Assembly (NCBI RefSeq): GCF_900113255.1
Contig: NZ_FOOR01000009.1
Coordinates: forward strand, 78,288-142,287
Source: Novosphingobium sp. CF614
Lineage (GTDB): Bacteria; Pseudomonadota; Alphaproteobacteria; Sphingomonadales; Sphingomonadaceae
DNA length: 64,000 nucleotides
Reading direction: 5' to 3'
This document shows positions 6,942-14,513 of the stretch, one piece after another (the stretch's first letter is position 1; each line of letters begins with the position of its first letter). The notes beneath the pieces are model-generated. The model was not told the DNA's origin. It ran no database searches and saw nothing but the letters and a program-made list of their open reading frames with translations. The position numbers were made by a program, and so were the translations under genes.

Positions 6942-8456
6942 TCAAGCCCCCTGCGTTCGCCGGGACGATGGGTCGTGCCAAGGGACGGCCGGCACAAGAT
7001 CCGGCCGCGCCTTTTCCAGTCCACTCTCCGCGCCCAGCCCATTCTCCGCGCAAGGCGAGGGCAGAGGCGCGATCGGTTTCTCCCGGTCGATGCCGGCGCC
7101 GCAACCGGCCAGGCGATGCAGGCGATCGGCCAGCGGGGCCAGCGCCTCGTCGGCGAAGGCGGGGCCGACCAGCGTTACGCCGAACGGCAATCCGTCCGGC
7201 CCGAAGCCCGCCGGCACCGCGATCGCCGAAAGCCCCAGCAGGTTGCAGAAATTGGTGTAGAGCCCGAGCGCGGCATTGCGGCCGATGGGATCGCCGTGCA
7301 TTTCGGCGACCGTGAAGCTGCGCGGCGTGGTCGGCAGCAGCAGCACGTCGGCCCGGGCCCACTCGGCCTCGCACCGGCGCCTCAGCGCCTCCAGCCGGTA
7401 TCGGCCCCGGAACGCATCCACGGCCGTATAGTGCCTGCCGCTCGCCAGGATCCTGCGCACCGCGGGGTCCAGCACGTGTTCCGGCAGCCCCAGATCCTCG
7501 AATGCGATCTGGCGCTCGGCCACCCAGGGCCCTTCGTAAAGCAGTGCCGCGACTTCGCGGAACGGAGCGTAGTCGATCTCGACCACCGCTTCGCCGAGGC
7601 GCGCGATGGCGGCGGCGTAGAGGCTTTCGTTTTCGGGGCGGCCAAAGAACTCGCAATCGTCCTGCCGCAGCACGCCCACGCGCAGGCCCTGACCCGGTAG
7701 GCCTTGACCGGGCAGGCCTTGACCCGGCAGCCGCGCCCGGCGTGACCAGGGATCGGCGGGATCGAAGCCTTCGGCGATCCGGCGCAGTTCCAGGCCATCG
7801 GCGGTCGAAAGCGCGAAGATGCTGATGCAATCCAGGCTGGCGCAGGCCGGCACCAGGCCGCTGTTGCTCAGCAGCCCCGGCGTAGGCTTGATCCCGACGA
7901 TGTTGTTGAGCGCGGCGGGCACCCGGCCCGAGCCCGCCGTGTCGGTCCCCAGCGCGAAGCTGACCAGGCCGGAGGCCACCGCCACCGCCGAGCCGGAACT
8001 CGATCCGCCGGAGATGTGCTCCGCGTCGAATACCGAGCGCGGCGCGCCATAGGGGGAACGCGTGCCGTTCAGCCCGGTGGCGAACTGATCGAGGTTGGTC
8101 TTGCCCATGACGATGGCGCCGGCGGCCAGCAGCCTCGCCACCACCGCCGCGTCATGCCGCGCGACATGGGCGAATTGCGGGCAGGCACAAGTGGTCGGCA
8201 GCCCCGCCACGTCGATATTGTCCTTGACCGCGAAGGGCACGCCCCACAGCGGCAGGCTGTTCGGCATCGGCGCGCGCGCCAACAGGGCCTCGATCGCGGC
8301 GGTCGATTGCGCGGGCGAGGTCCGGCTGATGAAGGCGGCGGGATCGCCCATGTCGATCCGCCTGTCGACCGCCGCGACCAGGGCATGGGGAGTCCATGCA
8401 CCATCGGCATAAAGAGCGCGCACTCCGGCAAGGTCCAGGACTGCCGGCAATTCCAT
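6942..8456 (-). CDS. atzF: Allophanate hydrolase, amidase domain only
   Basis: Amidase-signature enzyme of 504 aa from ATG 8456, which starts 1 nt after the atzE stop. The Ser-cisSer-Lys triad is visible: Lys in FAVKDNIDVAG, and the serines in HISGGSSSGSAVAVASG with GTDTAGSGRVPAALN. It would split allophanate to ammonia and CO2, the last step of biuret/cyanurate nitrogen salvage. The homologous part ends near HRLAGCGAG. The remaining 50 residues are low-complexity readthrough, and the roughly 100-residue C-terminal domain of Pseudomonas AtzF (about 605 aa) is absent. Three tandem LPGQG units (7686-7732) interrupt the middle of the protein. No gene overlaps its 3' end. Confidence 0.82.
   Translation of the reverse strand: MELPAVLDLAGVRALYADGAWTPHALVAAVDRRIDMGDPAAFISRTSPAQSTAAIEALLARAPMPNSLPLWGVPFAVKDNIDVAGLPTTCACPQFAHVARHDAAVVARLLAAGAIVMGKTNLDQFATGLNGTRSPYGAPRSVFDAEHISGGSSSGSAVAVASGLVSFALGTDTAGSGRVPAALNNIVGIKPTPGLLSNSGLVPACASLDCISIFALSTADGLELRRIAEGFDPADPWSRRARLPGQGLPGQGLPGQGLRVGVLRQDDCEFFGRPENESLYAAAIARLGEAVVEIDYAPFREVAALLYEGPWVAERQIAFEDLGLPEHVLDPAVRRILASGRHYTAVDAFRGRYRLEALRRRCEAEWARADVLLLPTTPRSFTVAEMHGDPIGRNAALGLYTNFCNLLGLSAIAVPAGFGPDGLPFGVTLVGPAFADEALAPLADRLHRLAGCGAGIDREKPIAPLPSPCAENGLGAESGLEKARPDLVPAVPWHDPSSRRTQGA
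7686..7732. repeat. 15-bp in-frame tandem repeat within atzF
   Basis: Three copies of a 15-bp unit (GGCAGGCCTTGACCC type) encode LPGQG-LPGQG-LPGQG in atzF. They are in frame and so tolerated. The core CAAGGCCTG is shared with the 13-bp array at 1517, perhaps by chance. Confidence 0.8.
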
Positions 8457-8457
8457 G

Positions 8458-9876
8458 CTAAAGCGCTTCCCCCGGCGTCGCGGCGCAGGTGCCCGCCACC
8501 CCCGCGCGTTCCAGCGCGGCGGCGGCCCGCATGGCCAGATCCTCACGCCATGGCGGCGCGATCAGTTGCACCGCGATCGGCAGCGCCCCGCTCCGCACCG
8601 GCACGGCGACGATCGGCACGCCGACGAAGCTGAGCGGCTGCGTCAGCAGGCCGATATTGGCACGCGTGGGAATATCCGCTCCGGCCACCTGGATGGTCGC
8701 CTGCCCCAGCAGGGGCGCGCTGCACGGCGTGGCCGGCGCGATCAGCAGCGCGTGGTGGCGAAACGCCTCCAGCAGCTGGTCGCGGAACACCGTGCGGCAG
8801 CGCTGCGCCTGCAGCACCGCGTTCGCCGGAACCAGGGTGCCCGCCAGCAGCCGGTCGCGAGTCGCCGGGTCGAAATCGGCGGCATGGGTCCTCAGCTTCT
8901 CGAAGTGAAGATTCCCGCCCGACGCGCACGTGAGCACGAAAGCCGCCGCGCGCGCCTCGGCGGCGCCGGGCAGCGTAACGCGGGCACGGGCGCCCAGGGC
9001 CCCGGCGACGCGCGCCACCGCCTCGCGCCCCTGGGCGTCGGCCAGGTCGTCGAACCAGCCGTCCAGCACTGCGACGCTGCCGCCGAGCGGCTCCGCGAGA
9101 AACGGCGAGACCGGGCTCGGCGGCAAGTCGGCGCAGGCGAGATCGCCCGCGTCGTGGCCTTGCAGCACGTCGTAGATCAACGCCAGGTCGGCGGCGCTCC
9201 GGGCGAAGGGGCCAAGATGGTCCAGGTCATGGACGAATGGGAAAGTGCCGGTGCGCGGCAGCCGCCCGAACGTGGGCTTCAATCCGAACAGCCCACAGAA
9301 CGAGGCCGGCACCCGGATCGACCCGTTGGTGTCCGTTCCCAGCGCGAACTGGACCAGCCCCGCCGCCACCGCCGCCGCCGAACCGCCCGAGGAGCCGCCC
9401 GCGCTGCGCGCCGGATCGAGCGGATTGCGGGTGGCGCCGTAGTGCGCGTTCTCGGTCGTGAAGCCATAGGCGAACTCGTCCATGTTCTGGGTGCCGACCA
9501 GCACCGCCCCGGCCGCGTTGAGGCGGCGGATCAGCACCGCGTCGGCGGCGGCGGGCGCCAGACTTCGGTTGATGATCGAACCGGCGGTGGTGACTCGCCC
9601 GGCAACGTCGTAGTTGTCCTTGACCCCGAACGGCACGCCCGCCAGCGGCCCGGGATCGCGCCCGGCGGCCACTATCGCATCGATCGCCGCCGCCTCTCCC
9701 AACGCCCGGTCCGCCATGACCTGGGTGAAGCAGTTGAGCGCGCGGTCGCGCTCGGCGATGCGCGCCAGCAGGCCCTCGACAAGCGCGATCGCGGAAAGCC
9801 CGCCCTCCCGCACCCGCGCGGCGATGCTGGCCGCCCCGGCCGTTTCGGCTGCGGCCTGCGAAACCGTGGCGATCAC
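8458..9876 (-). CDS. atzE: 1-Carboxybiuret hydrolase catalytic subunit (AtzE-type amidase)
   Basis: Amidase-signature protein of 472 aa; GTG 9876 overlaps the atzG stop (GTGA). The catalytic triad is Lys in FGVKDNYDVAG and the serines in SAGGSSGGSAAAVAAG and GTDTNGSIRVPASFCG. In Pseudomonas sp. ADP, AtzE with its GatC-like partner AtzG deaminates 1-carboxybiuret to 1,3-dicarboxyurea, which AtzF then degrades. The adjacency atzG-atzE-atzF here supports that role. No cyanuric acid hydrolase (atzD) is in the window, so the physiological input may be biuret or another ureido compound. Confidence 0.85.
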   Translation of the reverse strand: MIATVSQAAAETAGAASIAARVREGGLSAIALVEGLLARIAERDRALNCFTQVMADRALGEAAAIDAIVAAGRDPGPLAGVPFGVKDNYDVAGRVTTAGSIINRSLAPAAADAVLIRRLNAAGAVLVGTQNMDEFAYGFTTENAHYGATRNPLDPARSAGGSSGGSAAAVAAGLVQFALGTDTNGSIRVPASFCGLFGLKPTFGRLPRTGTFPFVHDLDHLGPFARSAADLALIYDVLQGHDAGDLACADLPPSPVSPFLAEPLGGSVAVLDGWFDDLADAQGREAVARVAGALGARARVTLPGAAEARAAAFVLTCASGGNLHFEKLRTHAADFDPATRDRLLAGTLVPANAVLQAQRCRTVFRDQLLEAFRHHALLIAPATPCSAPLLGQATIQVAGADIPTRANIGLLTQPLSFVGVPIVAVPVRSGALPIAVQLIAPPWREDLAMRAAAALERAGVAGTCAATPGEAL

Positions 9877-10061
9877 GGCCGGTAGACCGGCGCGGGTTCG
9901 ACGAGCGGATCGAGCGGCCGGGCAAACAGCAGCGCGATCTGCACTTCCAGCACTTCGAGGTTGCGGATCACGCCCGGCAGGTGCTCGGGCGCGATCGCCA
10001 TTCCATTCGCTTCGGCAAGCCGCCGCACCAGATCCTCGGTAATCCGCATCTGCGCCTTCAT
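9873..10061 (-). CDS. atzG: AtzG-type small (GatC-like) subunit
   Basis: Protein of 62 aa (MKAQMRITEDLVRRLAEANG...). Length, a helical N-terminal half and the aliphatic ...IAPEHLPGVIRNLEVLEVQ pattern match AtzG, the GatC-like subunit needed for stability of AtzE. Its ATG overlaps the permease stop (ATGA) and its stop overlaps the atzE start (GTGA), so the three are translationally coupled. Proteins this small are easily missed; position is the main support. Confidence 0.78.
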   Translation of the reverse strand: MKAQMRITEDLVRRLAEANGMAIAPEHLPGVIRNLEVLEVQIALLFARPLDPLVEPAPVYRP

Positions 10062-11671
10062 TCCGCCGGTTGCGTGGCCACGTGATCGTGATGATGCACC
10101 ACTTCGTCGATCTCCGCCAGGATCTGGTCCTTGCGCGAAAGCACCGCCAGAAACACCGCGACGATCAGGTAAGCGGCGGCGACGGCGGGCGTCTTCATCA
10201 CGCCGATCGCTTCGGAATGGATCAACCCGAAGAACGTCAGCACCGCGCCGGCCAGCGCGAAGCCGGATGCCCGCATCAGCTTGTTGTCGATAATCATCAC
10301 CGCGATCGAACCGAGGATGATGCCCGCCAGCGTCGCGCCGCTGCCCAGCGTGACGAGGCCATCATAGAGCACGCCGTTGCTGGCGAGCGCTTCCATCCCG
10401 ACCTTGCCGGCGTTGGTTCCCGCGGCGCCCAGGGCGTTGTTGATCTGGGTGGTGCCCCAGGCGGCGATGTTCGGGATCAGCGCGAGCACGACTGCCGGGG
10501 CGTGCCGGTGCGGGCTTTCCTGAAAGGCCTGCGCGCCGATCAGCATGCCGATGTAGAGCAGGATCGGCAGCAGCGCGACCGATGGGATCACCGCCATCAT
10601 CAGCGCGACCACGCCGCACCAGGTCAGGGTCAGCATCATCACCCCGGTCGCCGCCGAATAGCCCATGCGCCCGCCCATCGCCTTCCAGCCGGGATGGCCG
10701 ATGTAGACGGCGTTGATGAAGGGGTTGCCCATCATGCAGCCGATCAGGCTGACCACCCCGTCCGCCGTCAGCACGCGGGTGGTCGGGAAGTGATCGCCCG
10801 CCGCTTCGGCGCTCTCGACATTGTCCATCGCCTCGACGAGGTCATAGATGCCGAAGGGAATGGCGGTGACAAGGATCACGCCGATGTACTTGAAGCCGCC
10901 GAATACCTCGGCGAAGGCCGGCAGGGGCACGTGAAACCCGAAGTCGGCCAGCGCGCCGCCGACTTTTTCGGGGCCGATGCCGCCGATATCGAACCCCGCG
11001 GCCTGGCCGCCCCAGGCGATCAGCGAGCCCACCAGCATCGCCGCCAATCCGCCCGGTATGCCGCCCGGATAGCGATAGCCGCCCAGCCAGCTTGCCAGGA
11101 TCACCGCCAGGCAGACGACGCCGATCACCGGCGTCATATAGAGCTGCGCGGCAGGGCTGAGCGAAATGAACGTGAGCGAGATCCCCGCAAGCGAGCCGAG
11201 CAGCGCCGCGCGCGGCGTGATCTTGCGGATCACCGGGGCGATGAAGCCGCCGATCATCAGCACGAAGCTCTGCACGAAGACCCAGGTGAGGCCGGCGCTC
11301 CAGGCGTCGACCGGATTGCCGGTCTCGATCAGGATGGGCAGCATCACGACGAAAGTGACCACGAACATGTGCGGCACGCTGATGCCCGAAGGCAGCGCGC
11401 AGACATCGGTGCGACCCTCCTTGATCGCGAGCTTGCGCGCGAGCCAGGCGTAGTAGCCGGTGCTGAGGAACATCATCAGCCCAAGCGCGGGCAGGATGCG
11501 CCCGAAGACGATCTCGTCGGGCATCTTCAGCACGAAGCGCAGGAGCCCGGTGAGCACCAGCACGTTGACGAGGATGTTGGTGCCGAACCCGAAGAAGGCG
11601 TTCCAATCGCCCGGGGTCCACTTGGGAACGGTGACCGCCGGCGTGGCGGCGCTCTGTGTCGTCGCAGTCAT
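10058..11671 (-). CDS. NCS2-type nucleobase/ureide permease
   Basis: Membrane protein of 537 aa with about 12-14 hydrophobic segments and no signal peptide. It resembles the xanthine/uracil/AzgA superfamily: VCALPSGISVPHMFV, GGYRYPGGIPGG, TAIPFGIYDLVEAMDNVESAEAAGD and GCMMGNPFINAVYIGHPGWKAMGGR correspond to the substrate-binding helices. The C-terminal tail is His-rich (HHHDH). It sits between biuH and atzG in one operon, so I infer that it imports the operon's substrate (biuret, cyanurate or a related ureido compound). The exact substrate cannot be read from sequence. Confidence 0.78.
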   Translation of the reverse strand: MTATTQSAATPAVTVPKWTPGDWNAFFGFGTNILVNVLVLTGLLRFVLKMPDEIVFGRILPALGLMMFLSTGYYAWLARKLAIKEGRTDVCALPSGISVPHMFVVTFVVMLPILIETGNPVDAWSAGLTWVFVQSFVLMIGGFIAPVIRKITPRAALLGSLAGISLTFISLSPAAQLYMTPVIGVVCLAVILASWLGGYRYPGGIPGGLAAMLVGSLIAWGGQAAGFDIGGIGPEKVGGALADFGFHVPLPAFAEVFGGFKYIGVILVTAIPFGIYDLVEAMDNVESAEAAGDHFPTTRVLTADGVVSLIGCMMGNPFINAVYIGHPGWKAMGGRMGYSAATGVMMLTLTWCGVVALMMAVIPSVALLPILLYIGMLIGAQAFQESPHRHAPAVVLALIPNIAAWGTTQINNALGAAGTNAGKVGMEALASNGVLYDGLVTLGSGATLAGIILGSIAVMIIDNKLMRASGFALAGAVLTFFGLIHSEAIGVMKTPAVAAAYLIVAVFLAVLSRKDQILAEIDEVVHHHDHVATQPAE

Positions 11672-11690
11672 CTCATGGCCCTCCTAGGCT

Positions 11691-12377
11691 TCAGGAATCC
11701 GCCGGTTCCGCCGGTTCGGCAAGCGCCGCGATGGCGCTCTGGGAATCGCTGACCCACCCGAAGATCCCGCCTTGCGCGGCGATCATCCTGAGCGCCGCGA
11801 CGTGGAAATCGGGAAAGTAGCTTGCCGTGCAATCGGACAGGACCAGGCACTCGATGCCCCGGTCGTTGGCTTCGCGCACGGTGGTGTGGACGCAGACTTC
11901 GGTGGTGACGCCGCAAACGATGAGCTGCGTCAGCCCCCGTTCGGCGATGATGTCGGAAAGTTCGGTGTTGTAGAACGCGCCCTTGCCGGGCTTGTCGATC
12001 ACCGGCTCGCCCGCGACCGGATAGAGTTCGGGAATGATGTCGTGGCCCGGTTCGCCGATGACGAGAATCCGGCCCATCGGCCCCCTGTCGCCGATCGTCA
12101 TCGCGCCGCGCCCGCGTATGCGCTTGGTCTCGTGCAGGTCGGACAGGTCCGGCTTGTGCCCTTCGCGGGTGTGCATGATGAAAAGCCCCGCCTGCCGGGC
12201 CGCGGCAAGCAGGGCTTCGAGCGGCGCGATGGCCGAGCGCAGCAGCGAAACGTCGTTGCCGAGCGCCGCGCCGAACCCTCCCGGCTCGACGAAATCGCGC
12301 TGCATGTCGATGATGAGCAGCGCCGCCTTGTCCGGATCGAGCGCGAATTCGTAGGGCTGTGCGGGTATCTGGACCAT
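11691..12377 (-). CDS. biuH: Biuret amidohydrolase (isochorismatase-like cysteine hydrolase)
   Basis: Protein of 228 aa from ATG 12377, preceded by AGGGAG at about 8 nt. The cysteine-hydrolase triad is visible: Asp in [11 protein letters not shown], Lys in [12 protein letters not shown] and Cys in [12 protein letters not shown]. The family-specific [17 protein letters not shown] and [13 protein letters not shown] segments match BiuH/TrtA proteins, which hydrolyse biuret (or triuret) rather than isochorismate. The product allophanate would be consumed by AtzF at the end of the operon. The main alternative is RutB-like ureidoacrylate hydrolase, less likely given the atzGEF neighbours. Confidence 0.85.
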   Translation of the reverse strand: MVQIPAQPYEFALDPDKAALLIIDMQRDFVEPGGFGAALGNDVSLLRSAIAPLEALLAAARQAGLFIMHTREGHKPDLSDLHETKRIRGRGAMTIGDRGPMGRILVIGEPGHDIIPELYPVAGEPVIDKPGKGAFYNTELSDIIAERGLTQLIVCGVTTEVCVHTTVREANDRGIECLVLSDCTASYFPDFHVAALRMIAAQGGIFGWVSDSQSAIAALAEPAEPADS

Positions 12378-12451
12378 GACGATTGCTCCCTGCGTTTCGT
12401 GAGCCATGCCATCGGCGGGCCGCCTGCTGGCGCCGCCGCCGGGCCGGCCGG

Positions 12452-13312
12452 TCAGAACCCGAAGTTGAGCCCGACGGCGACGACCAGCTTGTCGCGGCTG
12501 CTGGTGCCGCCGTTGAGCAGCGCCTGCGCTATGACCAGATTGTCGTTGATAAGGTGGTAGTATTGCGCCTGGGCATAGACCGACGCCCCCGCCCCGCCCT
12601 TGATGAAGCTCAGCGGCGTGCTGGCCTTGAGGCCGGTGGAGACGACGCCGAAATTCTGGCCTTCGACCGCCAGACCGTTGTCCTTCGCCCCCCAATAGGT
12701 CTTCGGCCCGACCGTGATCCAGGTGGGTGCGGAAAGCTTGAAACCCTCGCCGGCGTAAGTCGGCTCCGCGCCCAGTTCGATATCGAACGTGCCGCCCTTC
12801 TTGCCCAGGACGACGGTGGAATCGCCGTCTACCGCCCAGAAGAACTTGGCATAGGGCTTGATCGAGACGGGCGAGTCCTTCGCGCCGTCATGATACTTCA
12901 GGCTGAACTCGATGTTGCGCTCGTCATGAAAGGCGACCGAAGGCTGGCCGCTGACGAACTGCACATACTGCACGCCCGCCTCCAGCCTGGGCGCGACATT
13001 GCCGCTGACGCCGACGAAAAAGTCGAATTCGTTGACCGCGGTGATGTTCCCGTCGCCGTAGCCGGGGTTGAGATCGGTCCACGTTCCGGCGGTGATCGCG
13101 ATGCCGCCCGGCGATACGAAAACCAGGCCGTCAAGGACTTGCACCGTCGTCCCTTTCGAGGTGACGACCAGCCCGCGCGGCGTGATATAGTCGTTCTTCA
13201 CCGAGACGTCGCCGAAGCCGTGCAGGCTCCAGTCTCCGCCCTCGTCGGCAAGGGCGGTGCCGCTCCAGCCGCATAGCGCGATTGCTGCAATTCCGAAGAT
13301 GGACTTCCTCAT
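12452..13312 (-). CDS. Outer-membrane porin-like protein of the biuret operon
   Basis: Protein of 286 aa from ATG 13312 (GGGAG about 9 nt upstream). A signal peptide ends at TALADEGG. The rest alternates polar and aromatic residues as in a beta-barrel and ends in LNFGF, with the C-terminal Phe typical of Omp insertion. I do not recognise a specific family. It is first in the operon with biuH, the permease and atzGEF, 74 bp ahead of biuH, so a role in outer-membrane entry of the substrate is a reasonable inference. Confidence 0.65.
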   Translation of the reverse strand: MRKSIFGIAAIALCGWSGTALADEGGDWSLHGFGDVSVKNDYITPRGLVVTSKGTTVQVLDGLVFVSPGGIAITAGTWTDLNPGYGDGNITAVNEFDFFVGVSGNVAPRLEAGVQYVQFVSGQPSVAFHDERNIEFSLKYHDGAKDSPVSIKPYAKFFWAVDGDSTVVLGKKGGTFDIELGAEPTYAGEGFKLSAPTWITVGPKTYWGAKDNGLAVEGQNFGVVSTGLKASTPLSFIKGGAGASVYAQAQYYHLINDNLVIAQALLNGGTSSRDKLVVAVGLNFGF

Positions 13313-13390
13313 ATCTGGTCGCTCCCTCAAAAGATCAGCGCCCAGACATCCCCCCGATTTTCCGCGATCACGGTGTCGCGATACTGCATT

Positions 13391-13472
13391 TTGTATGCGA
13401 ATTTGAAGAATTGCATGCAATCTATGATTCGGCAATGCTAATTGTGGACATACTGTCATTTTTGTATGCAAG
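13391..13472. promoter_or_regulatory. Putative GntR operators between the biuret operon and its regulator
   Basis: Three related sites lie in the divergent promoter region: TTGTATGCGAA (13391-13401), the perfect 12-bp palindrome ATTGCATGCAAT (13410-13421) and TTGTATGCAAG (13462-13472). FCD-type GntR regulators usually bind short palindromes of this kind. The 13486 gene is a GntR regulator transcribed away from the operon, so autoregulation and control of the operon are likely. Confidence 0.6.
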
Positions 13473-13485
13473 GATTTGCGCCAGC

Positions 13486-14199
13486 ATGGGAATTTGGCTA
13501 GCTACGCGCCATGACGACGGAGACTACGAGTTGAGCAGCACGGCAGTCGACAAGCTTGCCGACGATCTCACCAAGGCAATCATCGCGGGCGAATTCGCCC
13601 CCGGGTCAAGGCTTGACGAACAGCAGCTAGCGCAGCGCTATTCGGTTTCGCGCACCCCGGTGCGCGAAGCGCTGCGCCAGCTCGCGACCTCGGGCCTGAT
13701 CGAAATCCGCCCGCGACGCGGCGCGGTGGTCACGCAAGTGACGCCGACGCAGCTGGAGGAACTGTTCGTCGCCATGGCCGAACTGGAAGCGACCTGCGCG
13801 CGGCTGGCGGCGCTTTCCATGGCGCCCACCGAGCGCCGCCGCCTGCAGGACCTGCACGAGCGCATGGAGAAAATGGCGAAGGACGGCGACGTGCCCGCCT
13901 TCACCGATGCGAACCACTACCTGCACACGATGATCTATGCCGGCGCCCACAACGCGGTACTTGCCGACATGGCCGCGGCGATGCGGCGGCGGCTCTCTCC
14001 GTTCCGCCGGGCCCAGTTCCGCGTCGAAGGCCGCCTGCCCAGGTCGCACGCCGAGCACGGAACCGTGGTCCGCGCGATCATCCAGGCCGACGCCCAGGGC
14101 GCGCACGCGGCCATGCTGCAACACGTCACCCTGGTAGAGCAAAGCTTCGAGGAACTCTGCGCAGCCAGCACCCTGGCGCCGCTTGGCCTGGGGAGCTGA
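13486..14199 (+). CDS. GntR-family (FCD) transcriptional regulator
   Basis: About 237 aa from ATG 13486; TTG 13531 (MSSTAVDKL), with GGAG 8 nt upstream, is an equally good start and would give 222 aa. The N-terminal winged helix is clear (AGEFAPGSRLDEQQLAQRYSVSRTPVREALRQLATSGL). The effector domain is helical FCD, with metal/ligand-type residues in DANHYLHTMIYAGAHN and SHAEHGTVVRAI. It is divergent from the biuret operon, with ATGCAA palindromes between them, and probably senses an operon substrate or intermediate. Confidence 0.85.
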   Translation: MGIWLATRHDDGDYELSSTAVDKLADDLTKAIIAGEFAPGSRLDEQQLAQRYSVSRTPVREALRQLATSGLIEIRPRRGAVVTQVTPTQLEELFVAMAELEATCARLAALSMAPTERRRLQDLHERMEKMAKDGDVPAFTDANHYLHTMIYAGAHNAVLADMAAAMRRRLSPFRRAQFRVEGRLPRSHAEHGTVVRAIIQADAQGAHAAMLQHVTLVEQSFEELCAASTLAPLGLGS

Positions 14200-14205
14200 T
14201 GTCAA

Positions 14206-14323
14206 GCCGCCCAAGACGGTGCGGCAATCCATGGCGACGCTAACCGCCCTGAATTGCTTCGCCGGCTGCGCCGGCTCGCACCGACGAAGGGAGAAGATGG
14301 ATGTCGCTCCAAGAGACTTGGTA
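14206..14323. repeat. Degenerate copy of the MITE-like repeat, 3' end preserved
   Basis: The core (TGCGGCAATCCATGGCG, GCCCTGAATTGCTTCGCCGG) and the right end CAAGAGACTTGGTAC match the full copies; the left end is lost. Between it and 14456 lies about 130 bp with no recognisable gene. Confidence 0.65.
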
Positions 14324-14456
14324 CGACGCAGCTGGGCCCGAGGATACAGGCCACCACCGGGACGTCCGCCGAGGCCCTTCCAGATTGAAATGTCAGGGAT
14401 GTGATACCGAGAACGGAACAGCCACAACATTGGCACGCCCCGGATAACGGGCAATG

Positions 14457-14490
14457 AAAAGGTGAGGAACCGCGCGGTTCCTCACCTTTT
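14457..14490. terminator. Perfect 34-bp palindrome, bidirectional terminator
   Basis: AAAAGGTGAGGAACCGC is followed directly by its exact complement, so the structure has no unpaired loop beyond the central CGCG. The A-run and T-run at the ends make it a plausible intrinsic terminator for the TonB receptor (minus strand, ending at 14514) and for plus-strand transcripts. Confidence 0.85.
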
Positions 14491-14513
14491 CCAGTTTCGT
14501 TCAGATCAGAGGA

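Noticed and set aside
10070..11752. 560-aa plus-strand frame opposite the permease
   Set aside because: Composition is His/Arg/Asp/Gln-rich antisense translation of a membrane protein; no domain.
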